DNA of 64,000 nucleotides from Colius striatus (Eukaryota; Chordata; Aves; Coliiformes; Coliidae). The first letter of the stretch is position 1. Each line of letters begins with the position of its first letter. The notes below the pieces were generated by a model that saw only the letters and a program-made list of their open reading frames with translations, had not been told where the DNA came from and searched no databases. Shown here in pieces: positions 34,393 through 48,286 of this stretch. The position numbers and the translations under genes are program-made. The stretch lies in NCBI RefSeq assembly GCF_028858725.1, contig NC_084769.1, forward strand, positions 8,185,501 through 8,249,500. Direction: 5' to 3'.

Positions 34393-37271
34393 ATTCTGCT
34401 ACAGTTTCATGAGAGGAGACTTACTGTATTGTAAATTTTACCTATCTTCTTAAAAAATGAGAAAATATAAACATGGGTGAAGTTATTTGGAGGGTGAGCT
34501 TTGTTCTGGGATGCACAAATGGAGCTTTTGAACACTTGAGCTATTTTACAAGGGAAGGAAGCCACAGAGATAACAGGTTGCTCCAAGCACTACTGACCAA
34601 AGCAGGCAATGATGTGGACTTCTCATGGCATATGCTCAGTGTGAGTTTAAGCATGCAATAGTTTAATTTGGTCAATTGACAGGTGTTTAATGCTGCTTCA
34701 TGTGTGAAAGCAATCAGGGAAAGAAAACAAAACCTCCAGCATCTGTGTGTGGGCTTTCAGACAGGAAACAAATGGCTAACAAACCATTGACCCAAACCAA
34801 TTCCTGCCAAATGAGCACACACAGAGTGCATCCAACACATCATGGTACTGTCAGAGGAAAGGCACCTTTTGTGAAGTTGCAGCATTTCCATATGTATAAA
34901 GAAAGAAGTAACTGCAGTATTTTAAATATCATTAAGTTACAAGTTTCTGGATGAGTTATACAGAAGGCACATTTGATATGGTAGAATGTAACATTTGGTC
35001 AAATTAGAAAGCCTAGTGCATGACTAATTATCATGAAGACCCCTCTGAAAAGAAGTGAAATTAGGTATTCCCAGGAATCCCCTAAGGCTGTCAAAGGAAC
35101 TACTGCTATCCTTACAGGATGCTGCAGGAAGATGGTGATTGTGGGATGTCTTAGTGCAGTTTACAGACATAGGTTTGGAAGGATTTGGCTGCCCTGGCAG
35201 AAAAGGAAACATCACAGCTCTTTGAGGGACTTGTTTTCTTGTGGATGAGCTCACTACAGCTTTGAGACACACAGGATATTTGGGGAAGAGACTCTCTTTT
35301 GTTCCTATGGGCCGCAAATGTCCCTATCCTGGCCGTGGTGAAGCGATTCAGAAGAAACTCCCCAAGTGGGAACTAGGAAAGCTCTGCAAGAGTGGTCTCA
35401 TATTGGAGGTAGAATCTGTTGCAACAGACTACTGTTCATTTGCTTTAATGGCAGACAACTTACACCTCACGGGGAATCTTCTCATTTGATAAATTGGCCC
35501 ATGTTCTGGGCTGCTTAGCATGGGCACGTCTATGTAGTTGCCTGAAGGAAGGAGATACTGCTGTGGTTTTTACTGTGATTTCTCTCCTGTAAATTTGATA
35601 CCATTAGTGTTGTTTTTCATTCTGTTCATTCACTGTTGTTTCATCTCTATAAAACAAGGATACAAATAATCCTCAAAGCAATGTTTATACAATGTTTTCC
35701 TAGTATGATGGGGTTTTTTTCCCTACTATTTGAGAGACAAAAGGCTTGCCAAACTTCTTTTCAAAGTCCATTTTCTTTCTCTTCCCTACTGAGATTTCCA
35801 GACAGTACAGAACTGGAAAACAGCAGTAAGAACAGGCAGCGTGTGGTGCATCCCCAGCAATGTTTTGATCTTTTGCTCATTCTCTAACTGTGAATAACTC
35901 AGTTTCCTTTTTTTTCATTGCAAACAGACAATGTTTGCTGCTCTGGAAAGCAGACAAGTGTTGGATCTAGCCTCTGAACTCTGTCTTTGATAAATACCTC
36001 CCTTTAAGTTGCATTTTCTATTAGACATGGCAACAACATGAAATTCAAATGCGACATTCAAGCACCATTTTTGCATATTGTATCAGTCCCAAGTGCCCTA
36101 ACAATGTCAGGAGTTAAAGTGATTCAGAATATAAAGCTAAATTTGTAGGGCAGCTGGCCTTTATCTCTGTGCAATGTTACCCAACTGAGATGCTTCAAGT
36201 CATATCAGAAATGCCTAACATCTCTAGTCAGACCTCATAGCCCTACTAAAGCTGCTTATGTGATTGTGGCCATCTGTGAATTGCTGACAGGCTTTCTGAG
36301 CTCATGGCATATGTTTGTGCAAACAGATATGAAGTAGACCATCAAAAACTATGTATTAGAAGGAAGATGGTGAAAGGGATTGGCTCATCTCCTCGGTGAA
36401 GGCTCCAGAATTGGACTGGACTGCAGTTAAGTTTAAGCAAATCGACTGTAGAGCTGGCCAGTAGCTCAGGGCTTCAGGATGATGGCTTTGTCCTTGCAGA
36501 TACAGCCTGGAAGAGTTGATAAATGAGCTGATAAATGAGGATAAAGGCTTATAAACAAAGTCCACCAGTTTTTGAATTTGGAAAGTACAGAGTTAATCCA
36601 GCTGTTTGGAATGGAGTATACAACAGATAACCTTACCCTGCTTTTAACCTTGCAACTACCTCAGTAGTCTCAAGAGCTGCTTTAGTGGGCAGAATCAAAC
36701 ATCCCTTTTTAGGACCGAATTAGGGAATGAGATTCTGTGGCCTTCATTATTCAGGAGGTCAGGTTTGAAGATGATGGCCCTGCTGTCCGTGAAGTTAGGA
36801 CTTCTGCAGTTCTAGAGGGTTAAGGTTCAGGAACTGGATTTCAGTGTCATGCCCTGGTGTTACTTGTCCTTGTTATTCAACTCGGTGTCACAGTATCACT
36901 AGCGTGATTCTTGGAGGGAAAAGAGATTTGCAGCAGTTTATTCTTCTTTGTAAATAGGGAAAGCAAATAATCAGGGAAAGCAAGATCAGGCATATCTTTT
37001 CAAAGATAATGGGCAAAATGGCAGTGAAAACAATACACTAATAATTGGTGGCTGCTTCCAGTAATGGCTGTCCTCATACTGTGGCTAGTGTTGTGTCTCA
37101 GTTTCATCCCTGGTAACTTGAGACTGATAGTTTGTACCTTTTCTGAAGTGCTTTGCAACCTTGTCAGAGTGCTCTGGAGGACAGGGTATCATTATGGTGT
37201 GTCACTTTTCTTTTATGGATAAAAGCAACTACCAATAATTTGACACATGGACAGACTTTCATCATCCCTCG
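34393..37271. other. noncoding, repeat-poor
   Basis: No recognised interspersed repeat. A possible 24-nt exon at 35802-35825 (acceptor TCTTCCCTACTGAGATTTCCAG, donor AGCA|GTAAGA) has all three frames open and so cannot be tested. A 12-bp tandem duplication is at 36517-36540. Confidence 0.4.
36517..36540. repeat. 12-bp tandem duplication
   Basis: tgataaatgagc followed directly by tgataaatgagg. Confidence 0.85.
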
Positions 37272-37365
37272 TGGAAGCAGCACGTGAAGAGTAGCTGGAA
37301 GCAGTGTGTGAAGAGCAGCAAGGGAAGTTGTGTGAAGGGAAGCAAGGGTAGTTAAGGGAAGAAGC
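37272..37365. repeat. degenerate minisatellite, 24-bp unit, four copies
   Basis: Units start at 37272, 37296, 37320 and 37344 (the last is 22 bp). The first two differ at only four positions (tggaagcagcacgtgaagag... / tggaagcagtgtgtgaagag...); the third and fourth are more diverged. Because 24 is a multiple of three, the antisense frame reads an eight-residue repeat (SLHT, ALHT, TLHV), which explains the ORF 37367-37164. Confidence 0.85.
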
Positions 37366-40300
37366 AAGGCAGAATTGTTTCACCATCTAATGCAGCAGCC
37401 GATTGCCTTGAGGTCTTTTTTCCCTGGCTTTAGGGACAGAGTGAAGAACTGCTGTACTTCTAACAGAAATGTACCAGCTTTACAATTGCTCTGACCTTTT
37501 GGCCAGAGGAAAATGCTGTACTCAAAACATTAATTTAGAACTAAGAATTTCTAAAATAGAAGTATGAATAGTGAGTGATATTTTTCACTAATGAGTGGGC
37601 TGTTTCAAAAACACAAAGATGCTTTTGTATTTATTTTGTGTTAAGCTGGTTTGTAGAAAATCTGTCTGTTCCTGTTCTCTCTGGACTAACACATCAGATT
37701 GTGGCTTGTCTTGTCTGCTTGCATTGATAGCATCAGTTGATCATAAATGTTGTAACAGTGTGACTCATCCGAGTGTTCTCATGCCTTCAGTGTAGGACTG
37801 TCACAATGAAGCCTTAAAGAATCTGTCAGCATTGTGCTGATCCTCCAGCAGTTTTTAGAGCTGTTTGTTTTATCTTTGCCATGTATTGCATGTGCTTTGC
37901 TTTTGGTTTTAGAACCCAATGGGATTTTCAAACTGATCAAAGACCAAGATGATCTAGTATGAATAAGAGAAAAAGGAGGAAGGAAAGTCAGATGTTTGAA
38001 GCAAACCAACTTGTTTCATCGTGTTCTCCACATTGGGGCCAAAACTCCAGAGAGGAAGATGGGCAGAAATCCACAGTCTGATTTTTAACTGTGGATTTTC
38101 CAAGACAGAGAAACATTCCACAAAAAAACCTGGAGAAGTTTTTGAGGAGAGTCCCATATGACTCACCTCACCTGAAGATATATGACCATATGATGAGTCC
38201 AGGATAGGTGCCTTTATTACTTGTTTTGCATCCAATAGAATAAAAGAAATAGCATTACTTTTTCTGTTGTAAAAGACTAGTTTAAAAAGTATGACATTTC
38301 TTGAAGAAATGTATCAGATTTTTATTTATAAAGGTCTCTGTCATAGAAAAATTCTGAAATGTGTGATGAGACATTTCTTGCCAAACTCTGTTTGCAGTAT
38401 TTGTGTCCACTGTGGGATATCTTAGTTTATGCCTTTGACACATCACACAAAAATTAACTTTTCCTAGGATAATTGACATAAATAGTGTGAACATATGCTG
38501 AAATGGGAGAATTATTCAGAAAGGAGCTATAGGACATGAGTGAGGTGATCACAGAAACACAAGCAAGGAGCTTATTCTAACACTGACTTTCTAGCTAGAC
38601 TTTCCATGTCACAGAAATAGTAATACTTAACCCATAAGGATTTGTGAATCACGTTTAAATTAAATTGCAATGTATGAATATTGTGCCAGATTTCTATTAG
38701 CTATTTTGAAATTACACATTTTTTATCATATAAATTATGCTGAAATTGGTCCAGATGTCCTGCTTGCCTGTTTCATTTTAACCAATGTTGACAGCTAGAA
38801 CTGGTAGAGGTATTCTGAGTTAAAATTAAAAGTCAATGCAAAAATAAACCTTAACTTTTCCTGTAAAATAATTACCTCATTTTGTCGACGAACTTCATTT
38901 GCAATATATTCTAAGCCTTGGTAAATAAAGATAACAATATAATAGATCTCTACAACATTCAGACATTGGAGGTAGACATTGCTATGTAAAATTCAGGGGC
39001 TAGATTGTCCTCTCATATTCTGTCTGCCTACCTTTTGTACATACATGAAACATGACTGTAGTGATTGTATAAGGTTAGGAAAATGAAAGCTGAAGTTAGA
39101 ATTTTTAGATGGTCTGCCACTTAGCAGTCAGGGCATGTACTGTTGCCAAAAGAAGAAATCACTCTACAAAATAAGAGGTATATATTTCAGTTAAGTTCTT
39201 GTATACATACAAGATATGCATGAAAGTGGCAAAAGCCTTAATTTAACTGTCAGAATTGGTAATTTTGGCACCAGATCCTTGACATTGTCTCATTTGAAGA
39301 GATACCATCACTCAAAAAGCTTATGCTTAACAAAAAGCGTATGCACAACACTAGTAATGCTTAAATATTGAATATCTAAGTGTGAAATGAAAATCAAATG
39401 AAAGCGTGATACGTGGAGCCACACTGGGTTTCTGTTCTTTTGTGTGTTGTAAGTGTGATTCTCCACATATTGAGGAAAGCATGCAGCAGTGTGGTTTCTG
39501 GTATCCTTCATGCACCCTGTGTTTCAGTGTGTAGTAACAAGTCTTAGAAATGACAGACTTGAAAATCCTCTTGCATTCTGCAGTCTCTGTGTCTGTGTAG
39601 GAGTGGCATCCCAAGACCATGGGCATGTATCTGTGTGCATGCTGGACTCCCCACATCACAGGGGTTTTCCCACTTTCAGCTGTAAGGATGAAAGAGAGAG
39701 AGAATAGAGGAGAGAGAAGAAAACAAAGGTATTGGTCTCCCTAGGACTGGATAGCTTCAGTTGGCATTGTCCTTTACTAGTTTGGTCACAGTACAGGGTA
39801 CAGCACCCCATCTGTGTTTGGGTGTGCTACCTTTTATATTCATGCAGTGTAGAACAGTGAGTCGAGAGTTGCTAGGACTCAGAAAATCCATTTTTGGCAT
39901 TAAGTAATCTTGTTTTCTTGGGAGGGAATTCAGCTCCTCAGTAGAAGATATACCAAGGACTCAGACATACTGTTCCCTGTGTATTTCTTCTGGTTATGCT
40001 GTTTGCTTCATACATGTGTGGAACTTTGCAATGTAGCTCTGTGAGAGAGATTAATTAATATTACCTAAATCACTTCATAATTATGCTGTAAGTGTCTGCA
40101 ATTGCATTTGATGTATTTAAAGGATGGAAATCCATTGAAAACAGCAGAAAGTCTAATTGAGAGAGATGAGATTTGCATCAAATTTAATTCAAGCTAATTT
40201 TTTTTTCTTCTTCTTCATGAAGACCTCCCACCCATGTCCTGGAGGTCCTTTAAAAAGCTTCTTGATAAGCATCCAATAATTTGTTAACTCCTGTAAAGAT

Positions 40301-41495
40301 CTAATGTCCATTGCTCAGGAACAGAAGGCACTGAGTTAGCAGAAAAATGTAGGCTAGCATCTGAGGCAGTACAACTGACAGCCTGATGCCAAGCCAATAG
40401 CCCGGGAGTTTAAATCTGGACTAGATACTTCAAGGCCAAAACAAGTCTTGTTCATGCGTGTGTGTTCTGTACATGCTGTTGCAATGGCAGGCTGCCTTTC
40501 TCTGTGCTATGAAGTTGTCCAAGTGATTCACAAGCTCAACGCAGGAGTATGACATTACCTTGATCTTTGACTGATAAATTCAGTCCCCTGAAAATCCCAC
40601 AGAAGCCCTCACATGGGATTTGCAATGGGGTATATTGGGATGCTTTAGTTTCCTCTCTGTACTTAAGTATCCCACATTGTGGTACCTTTTCATTGATGAA
40701 AAGGAAATGAATGGAGCAAGGGCACTGTATGCTATGGTGAAGCCATCCCTGGAACCACAGCCCTGATGGCAATTGTGCTCTGTATGAATAAATATAGTGT
40801 CAGCACAGCACACTTTGTATTGTCTGCCACGAGACACAGCTCACTTTTGCCATTCAAGTGATCCTAAATTGTTCCTATGTAGATCTAAATACCTCCTTGC
40901 TTTAGGAAATTAGTCTGAAGATTTTTTTTCATCCTATTCTATTGAAAAATTCTGTGAGTACTTCTGTGTGAGGGCTGTGTCAGGGGATGCCACACCTAGC
41001 GTGGTCCCTGCAGATCCTTCCCATGTTCCTGAAAAAGGCTGCTGTTCTGTGGCCTTCTCGACATCTGGTATAACTTCTGCAGTTTTGTAGTTTTCTGGTA
41101 CAGAATGGAAAGCACAATGCAGTGAATCTACCTCCCACTGTTTTATTAGGAAGTTATTTTGGAAAAAAGCTTATTATTGCCCATGGGAGAAGAATAATGA
41201 TTTGGTTGGAAAGACACTTGTAACTTTTAGTTAAATAATCTTTCAACTTGTAGTTGTAAAACCGCTTATTTTAAAATTAGTTCTCATCTCTGAATACAGA
41301 TCTTTGCTCTACCATCTTTGCTTGGAAGATGTTAAGCAGTTGAAGATTTACTCTGTATTGTATAGCTGTCTTGTTGGTGTTGATAAACAGGTATAAGAAG
41401 GCAAAATTTTGTTTCCAATGAGATTTTTAATCTCTTGAACTTTCTTTTCATTCGAGCCTACAAGTTCATGATTTTATCAAATGAATACAAACTAT
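37366..41495. other. noncoding, repeat-poor
   Basis: Includes the second copy of a 21-mer (38159-38179) and a purine tract at 39688-39726. No gene supported. Confidence 0.4.
39688..39726. repeat. purine-rich GA tract
   Basis: gatgaaagagagagagaata-like sequence, almost only A and G for about 39 bases. Confidence 0.7.
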
Positions 41496-41524
41496 TTCCA
41501 ACCCCTACCATCCTATGATTCTAT
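41496..41524 (+). repeat. isolated CR1 3' tail remnant
   Basis: ttccaacccctaccat followed by cctatgattctat matches the last 29 bases of the CR1 copy at 17388-17697 with one or two changes. Nothing upstream resembles CR1, so this is either an extreme 5' truncation or a decayed copy. Confidence 0.6.
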
Positions 41525-42457
41525 TTGCTACTTGGCCTCTTTCCTGTGGAGTTTGCTTCTTTAGGAAATGTTATTTCTACTCAAACAGCAGCTTCTGGAG
41601 TATCATTTTTACAAAAGAATGAATCGTCTGTTGAATTAACAAACCTTGGGCTGTGAGAACATACAGTTAAAGATACAATTCTATAGCAACCTCCTACTTG
41701 AGAAGTGTGACAAAGCTTCCCTGTAATAATGGATGATACACAAGTTTTGTGGGATTATCAGAGTTCTAGAAACGTGCAATATCAAATGCTAGAAAAATTG
41801 TTGGGTTTTAAGACTACTCTGGTGTGTCATCTTCATTGCCAGATTTGCAGACCTCGTAACCCAGACCCATACAGATGGTCTTGTACCTAAAACCAGGGGA
41901 TTCCTGCTGTGTGCTTGCATCACCACAGAAAGTTTGTGCTGTTCCTCCTACACCCCAGCACTGAAGCCAGACATAGCTCTGCAGGGATGAGATCTGGCAG
42001 TTCTGGAAGAGATAATAGAGACCTGTCCTCCAGGTGTCTGAATAAGAGACAGACACCATGACCTATAGCACAGAGAAAATTTATTCAGTCCCTGCCTTCC
42101 TATCCTATCATAACATCACACCAACTAGGGAACACGGGCTGAGTATATCATCCCCCACTTGCAGTTGCAAAAAGCCCCACTGATCCCTTCTCCAAAAATA
42201 GCTGATGGAATTTTGCTATTCAACAGTGCTTTTATATTTTTGCTATTAAAGAATTCTTCCTCTGGAGCAACAGTTGTTACTGTTTCCTTGACTTGCTGTT
42301 TCAGTCTTGCTTGCTTATCCTCCTAAACATTAATTTGAACATCAGCCTAAAAACCAGAATGATTTTCATGGTTTGTGAGGCTGTAGAAGTCTGTGCTCAA
42401 AATGAGTAATCTTGGCATAATGTCTTCCTGCTATCTGGGAGGACAGGTTGTGTGCAG
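41525..42457. other. noncoding
   Basis: No feature recognised. Confidence 0.4.
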
Positions 42458-42703
42458 AATTACTTGAGGCCTTAGTTCAGAGCGTAACAGCTGCCAGTGT
42501 TACATATACGTGGACATTAAATGATGTTCTAACTTTAGTAGAGGCTGTCAAAAAAAAATTTACACCTATATTACTTTCAGAGGTGGAGAATCAGACTTCA
42601 GCTAGAAGTCTGGAGCTGAGCCGAGCTGTAGAATTCACCCTGCTGTGGCTTTCAGTCAGCTCTCACCGAGGTTTTCATCACCTTCTGTGTTTCTGCTGCC
42701 TGG
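42458..42703 (+). CDS. possible exon, 82 codons, unrecognised
   Basis: A moderate acceptor (GACAGGTTGTGTGCAG) and a good donor (GCCTGG|GTGAGA) enclose 246 nt open in one frame, phase 1 to phase 1. The product contains LNDVLTLVEAVKKKFTPI and SLELSRAVEF, which could be an amphipathic helix, then a Cys-rich end (CFCC). Phase 1 at the start would fit exon 16447-16495, but so do other candidates. It is not recognised, and a chance open frame of this length is quite possible. Confidence 0.2.
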
Positions 42704-45700
42704 GTGAGAGGAGAGGAAAAATATTGTTGTAGAATAATGTACTGTAGTTCTTAAAGGGGAAATTTTGCTTTAGGGCAGGGTATGAGATAATAGGTTTAAT
42801 ATATAGCCTTCCAAGCCATATGTGGAGTTTCTGGACTTGCGTTTGTAAATAAGCAAAGAGCTTGTGCGAGGAAGCTTCTTGGTTTAGGACTTGTATGTTT
42901 GAGGAGTAAAATGCAGAAAATCCGGTAAGTTGTCTTCTTTTTCCATTATATATGAGGCTCAGCATCAGTAACTTTTACCCACATTAGTTATTTAAAAGAA
43001 AGATGGTGATGATTGGAGCCCAGCTGAATGAGTGTTGTAAATGAGACAAGATTTGAGGCATGAAGCAAAATGTTTCGTTCAACTGGCATTACGAAAATGA
43101 AATAACTTATTAAGAAGAAGTTGTTCCAGGAGGCTACTTTGAAAAAGAATTGCAAAAGCTTACAATATCTTTTCAGCTGAAGTGACTGTTGGTAAGAATG
43201 AATCAAGCTGTGTCTGGGAGTTCACAGACCCATGGCAGAAGTGATTTCAGAGTCAAGTTGGAAAAAAGTCAAACCGGAAACTTACATTCGTTTTAGCCAT
43301 TTTATATAGGAAGAAAAAAATCATCGAGGACATGTACATCGTCTGTTACACTGACCTGCCAATACAATAGTTGCAAATGGTGAGGTTTATTTCTGGTGAG
43401 CAATTTACTCAGAGCAGGGACAGTAACTGCAATATTTCTATGTTTTATGACCTCTGAACTCTTCTCTGTTGATGTTATTTGGATCTCTTTTTCACTATAG
43501 CTCAGCAGTTCTTACTTCACATGAATTGACTTGCTTTTATATTTTTAATCTACCCTTTTACTCTTGTTTCAAACCACGTGCAACTATTTCTTTGTAACTA
43601 GATTCAATGCATGAAAACATATTTTTTTAGCAACTTGAAGTATCGATTTAGAAAATTCCTGGCAGAACCCACAGCTTGAGCTTGTAGTTCTGCAAGTGGC
43701 CAATGCTCAAAGGCAAGAAACACCAGTTGGGAAAGAGAGTTTGTTTGTTGTTCTGCCTGGTATCTTTTAAGTTTATTTCAGAAATATTGCCCAGAAGCTG
43801 ATAAGCTGGAAAGCCCAGTGTTAAAAGTGACCTTTCCTTTAAGAACGAAGAGAAAAAATGGGTTTGAGTTTACTTGCTGTGAAGGACATCACAAAAATTG
43901 TTGTCCAAATGAATAAATTATCACCTCTTGGCACATCACTAATATTTTAAAAAAATATATATTGGCAGGTAAATTTTTTATGGCTCTGTGGAGTCTTCAA
44001 AATTTGTGAGCAGTTCAAGTGCCATAAATTACCTCTGTGAACTCCTGGGACCTCAGCTGGTCTCGTGTCTGCAGGATTAGACTCCTAAATCTGACTGCTG
44101 CAAACCCAGGAAAACATAGTATTCTTCAGCCTTTCACCCCAATTTCAGATCAATGTCTCCTAAATGTTTGTGTGTTATGGTTTAAAAAAATAATAAATAA
44201 GATTGATAATATAATTCTTGGACTCACTGCAGACTCTTCCTCCCTTTAGTCATTAGGAAAATATTTTCTCTGACTGATCGTGTTGTAAAATGTGTTATTT
44301 CAAACCACAGATATTGACAATTATTATAAATCATACTGAACAGGGATAATTAAAATTTAATTTTAAGATTTTCAAGGTCTTTGGAAGAATATCCTGAGGG
44401 CCAACTGTGTCTAGGCTGTGGCTTGTTTCCAGCTGACTTTGGGCCAAAAGCTGACACTGTTGTTCAGTCCCCTTTCAAACACAGTTCCCAGGCACTTCAG
44501 AGTGCAGGGTAAACTGAATAAGAACTGAATAGTTTCCACAGTTTGTCTTTAAATATGAGTTGAAGGAAGAAATGATTCTAAGAATGGAGATAATTTGGAG
44601 CAATATTGGCCTATATTTGCTTCTGATTTTCTTTCCACTTCTGACAAACTCAAGGCCTAGCACTTTACTGTGCATTTCCTGACAGCCCAGCTGAGAGCGA
44701 TGGAACATCTATGAAGTAATATGACTTTCTAGGTTTTTTTCACTGTGCTTGACATGTGCATTGACTTAGTGTGGAAAAAAGAGAGGCTGTATTTTGTGAG
44801 CAGGCTTGTAGTTTTGATTTGACAGGTACTTCTACAGGTAGCTGAACCTCTTTGTCACTTCTCTGAGACAACACTGCACTTCCCAGCCACCTCATGTCCC
44901 ACTTCCCATTCAAACTGAATGGAGATGTATACTCTTCAAATGCCCTCGTGTGAGTGTATGGCAGAAACCAGCTGCATAGAACTAATGAAGTGATGCAGTT
45001 GTACCATGAACTCGTGCTAAGCTGTCAGTGTAGGTTTTACACTTTCTTTGTAAGCAATGTGGTTTACAAAATGTCAAATGTTCTTGAAATACATGTGGGA
45101 ATGCACATTTATAGCAAATACCAAAAATCTACAAGTTAAATGTTGTTTCTGTAGGCTCTCCTCCTACAGACTCTGACATATGTTTCATTTATTCATCCGG
45201 CCTTTTCTCATTGGCACCAGCCATCCTGTTTGCAATATGCAATAAAATCATGTGCTTCAGTCTGCAAGTTCAAGGCTTTACTGACTTCAGCATAGTTGTA
45301 CAGATAATATTCTGAACAGGATTGGCTCTAGGTCAAAGAATACACAAAGTAAGTCATTGTAAACTTAGACCTAAGCTGATGCAGCTCCAAGCCAGGGTAG
45401 ATAGATCCCATTGTATTTACTGAGGTAATTCATTTGAGAAAATAGAAAACCCAAATGCAAACCCGAAACCAAACCCTTGTCTGCTTTCAGTTTTCTACTC
45501 ATGGCTAGCTCAAGTGCTGATGTAAACATTTGCTTAGCAACTCTTAAAAGATATAAGTGAATTAGTTGTGTTAGTCTTTCTTCTAATATGGGCACAATCC
45601 TGCAATTCTATCAACAGAAATTCTGCAAGCAGAGAAAGAAGACAGTGACCTGTAACTGTCAGTGGCTTATAAGCAGCAACATTTAGCAATTTATGTCTAA

Positions 45701-48286
45701 AATTGTTTAATTTTGGTTATCTTATAACTATTCATGTTATATGGTCAAAAAGCCAAGGACTACTTGAGTGAGAATATCAAGACATATCTGTGAGTTAATA
45801 ATTCTAATGCCCACTCTGTGATTTTGGTGGAAAAAAGCAACAACTCGAGAAACCAAAACCAAACCCTCAAAATTATTGGAATACTATATTCTTTCTGCTT
45901 TTCAATGCCTGAAAGCAGCTAAGAAAGTAGCAGTTAAGAAAGAAAATTGAATTTAAGAATTCTTAGAGAAGAAATTGAGACCAAAAGTGTCCCATGAATG
46001 TACGAAAATATTTCCCATCCTCTTATGTTCTCTCTTCCCCATCTTCTACTGGCCACTTCCAGAACTGTTGATCTGACCCAATTTGACAGTCCTTTCCTTT
46101 TCTGATACTTGAAACTCAGAGTGTGTTTTGTCATAAATCACGTTTCTGTAAGGTCTCTTTATCATCTGATGTAAGATTTCCTTTTTTTCTTGATTTGTTT
46201 TTAAAAGAAAGGATAAGTAAAACAATGCTGAATGTAAGCAAGAAAAGAGATACCTCTTGTTGCAAACTTATTCCTAAATATCCTGTAATGATTCTGGAAC
46301 AGGAAATATACACCTAAACTAGACAGTAAGTTTATTCTTGTGATCAGCCCAATGGAATTCAGTGACACTTTTCCAGTGTGTAATGTCTGGTAGTTGCCTG
46401 GATGTCTACAGCTACGTAGTAAGTTGTAGAATGCTTTTTAATTTTCTAATAGATAGTACTATATGCTGTCTAAATGGTTTTATGCACATTTGGTAGGCAG
46501 TAAATATATGATTTAACTGGGAAGTCATCTTGTAGTGATGTTATGTCTTGCATGTGGATACTAGTACAACACGCTAAAGTGGCTGCTGAATTGGATTTGT
46601 ACACTGTGACATTCCGGCAACAGAATGGTTGAGAATGTATTTGGTAGGATGGAGTCAAACAAATTACTTGTAGAAGATTAGAACTTTAATTATTTTGATT
46701 AAAGTTGATGATTAATTCTACCAAGGCTTCTATTGTGTATATTAACTGTGATAAAATATCATGTGAGATTACAAACCGGTGGCTACTTCTGGTTCTGAAA
46801 AGAAAGTAGCAACTGAGTATATGTTTGAAGATTAATCTCATTAATAAAATCTGTCACTAGTGAAGACATTAATGGGATAGGACAGAATCTGTGAAATCGG
46901 TGTGATACAAGATTACTTATCCTACATTGATAACTGTGCATGTAACCTAAGAACTTTGTCAGCAGAATTGGCAACTTTAATTACATTGGCATGGCCGTTA
47001 GAGTACTTGAGTGTCAGATGATTAGAATTGATGTACCTTGGTTAATGAAAAGCCCTAAAGGTTAGTCAGTCGTATTTATATAATTGAAGGTAATCTCAAT
47101 TAACTGATAAGGGTTATTTTATTTTTTAATTTTATTTTATGACTCTGTTAAAAGTAAGATTTCACTTTGTGTTCCATCCAGTTAGGAGGCTTATTTAGAG
47201 AATTAGTGAATTCAAGGGTGTTTTTCACTCCCTCTCAGTCACTCACTGTAGGAAGTCTGATTAGACCCTTGTTTATGCTCTGCATCACCCCATGCACTTC
47301 TCTGGCTTGATGCAACTGTAAAGGAAAGAAGAATATGGCTTCATAATAAGAAGTGCCACGTTAGTTCAGTAGCTAAACTGGTTGCCAAAGCACGCGGGTG
47401 TTTCAAGCATTTCATTGACTTCACTGCTGTTAAAGAAGCAGCAGACATGAAGACAGTAATTTTAGCAATTAAGATGGTCTGGATGTGAAGTGATTCATAA
47501 TATGCTTGTTTGTATCTCATCAAAGCAGATACTGGGTGTTATTATCTATGAATGCTAAATACAGTGATTAATTACACCAACGTACAAGAAAACAAGATAA
47601 CTTGGATTTTTATGATAAGAAAATGCTGATTCCCTTTGTCACTATAATAGATGGTTCTGTCTTCTCTTGCTTGCCTGTTTAGATGTGTTGAGATAATACT
47701 AATTACTTTATAATTAGTTATGTGTACAAATGAATAAAGCCCAACAAATGCATAAACTTCAAAGCGACTCTTTTCACTCCACTTCCACAGGAATCTGGAG
47801 CTATTAGTCCAGATTCATAGTAAAGAAAGGGAAAATGTAATACTTTTCCTATGGTGCCAGGACTCTTGGCGTGTAGTCTAAGACCCTGAATACTGAAAAT
47901 AACCCCAATCTGTCAAATTAGAGATAGTCCAGAAGAAATGTATGCCACCTACTGTCTTTCATTAAGCTACATAGAGATATGAAGCTTCAAGCATGGAAAG
48001 TTGAATCTGAGATGCAGAGCCCAGTAATACCATATACCCATGCCAGGATGACAGGAAGCCACTCCAAGGACTGTTTAGGAAATCAGGACTCGTCAGGCTT
48101 CCATGGAACTGCACTTTAGGTAATTCTTGATGCTCTTGCACAAGGTTGTGCAAGTTCTACAGATCTGACTGGGATGCTTACATAGCTAAATTACCTAGAC
48201 AGGAAAAATGACTAACTTCTCCCTACTAAAGAGATTATGGGTCTGGTTAAATTTCAACTCTGCAGGCCCTAGAAAGTGTTGTTTTA
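42704..48286. other. noncoding, repeat-poor
   Basis: AT-rich, no interspersed repeat recognised, only short chance ORFs. Confidence 0.4.

Noticed and set aside
35802..35825. 24-nt microexon candidate with good acceptor and donor
   Set aside because: All three frames are open and no phase test is possible, so it cannot be supported from sequence alone.
40230..40275. CR1-like phrase 'cctggaggtcctttaaaaag'
   Set aside because: The similarity does not extend to either side, unlike every other CR1 copy in the window.
40559..40587. Minus-strand 29-nt exon between a CAAG|GTAATG donor and a GGGATTTTCAG acceptor
   Set aside because: Too short and isolated; no second minus-strand exon joins to it.
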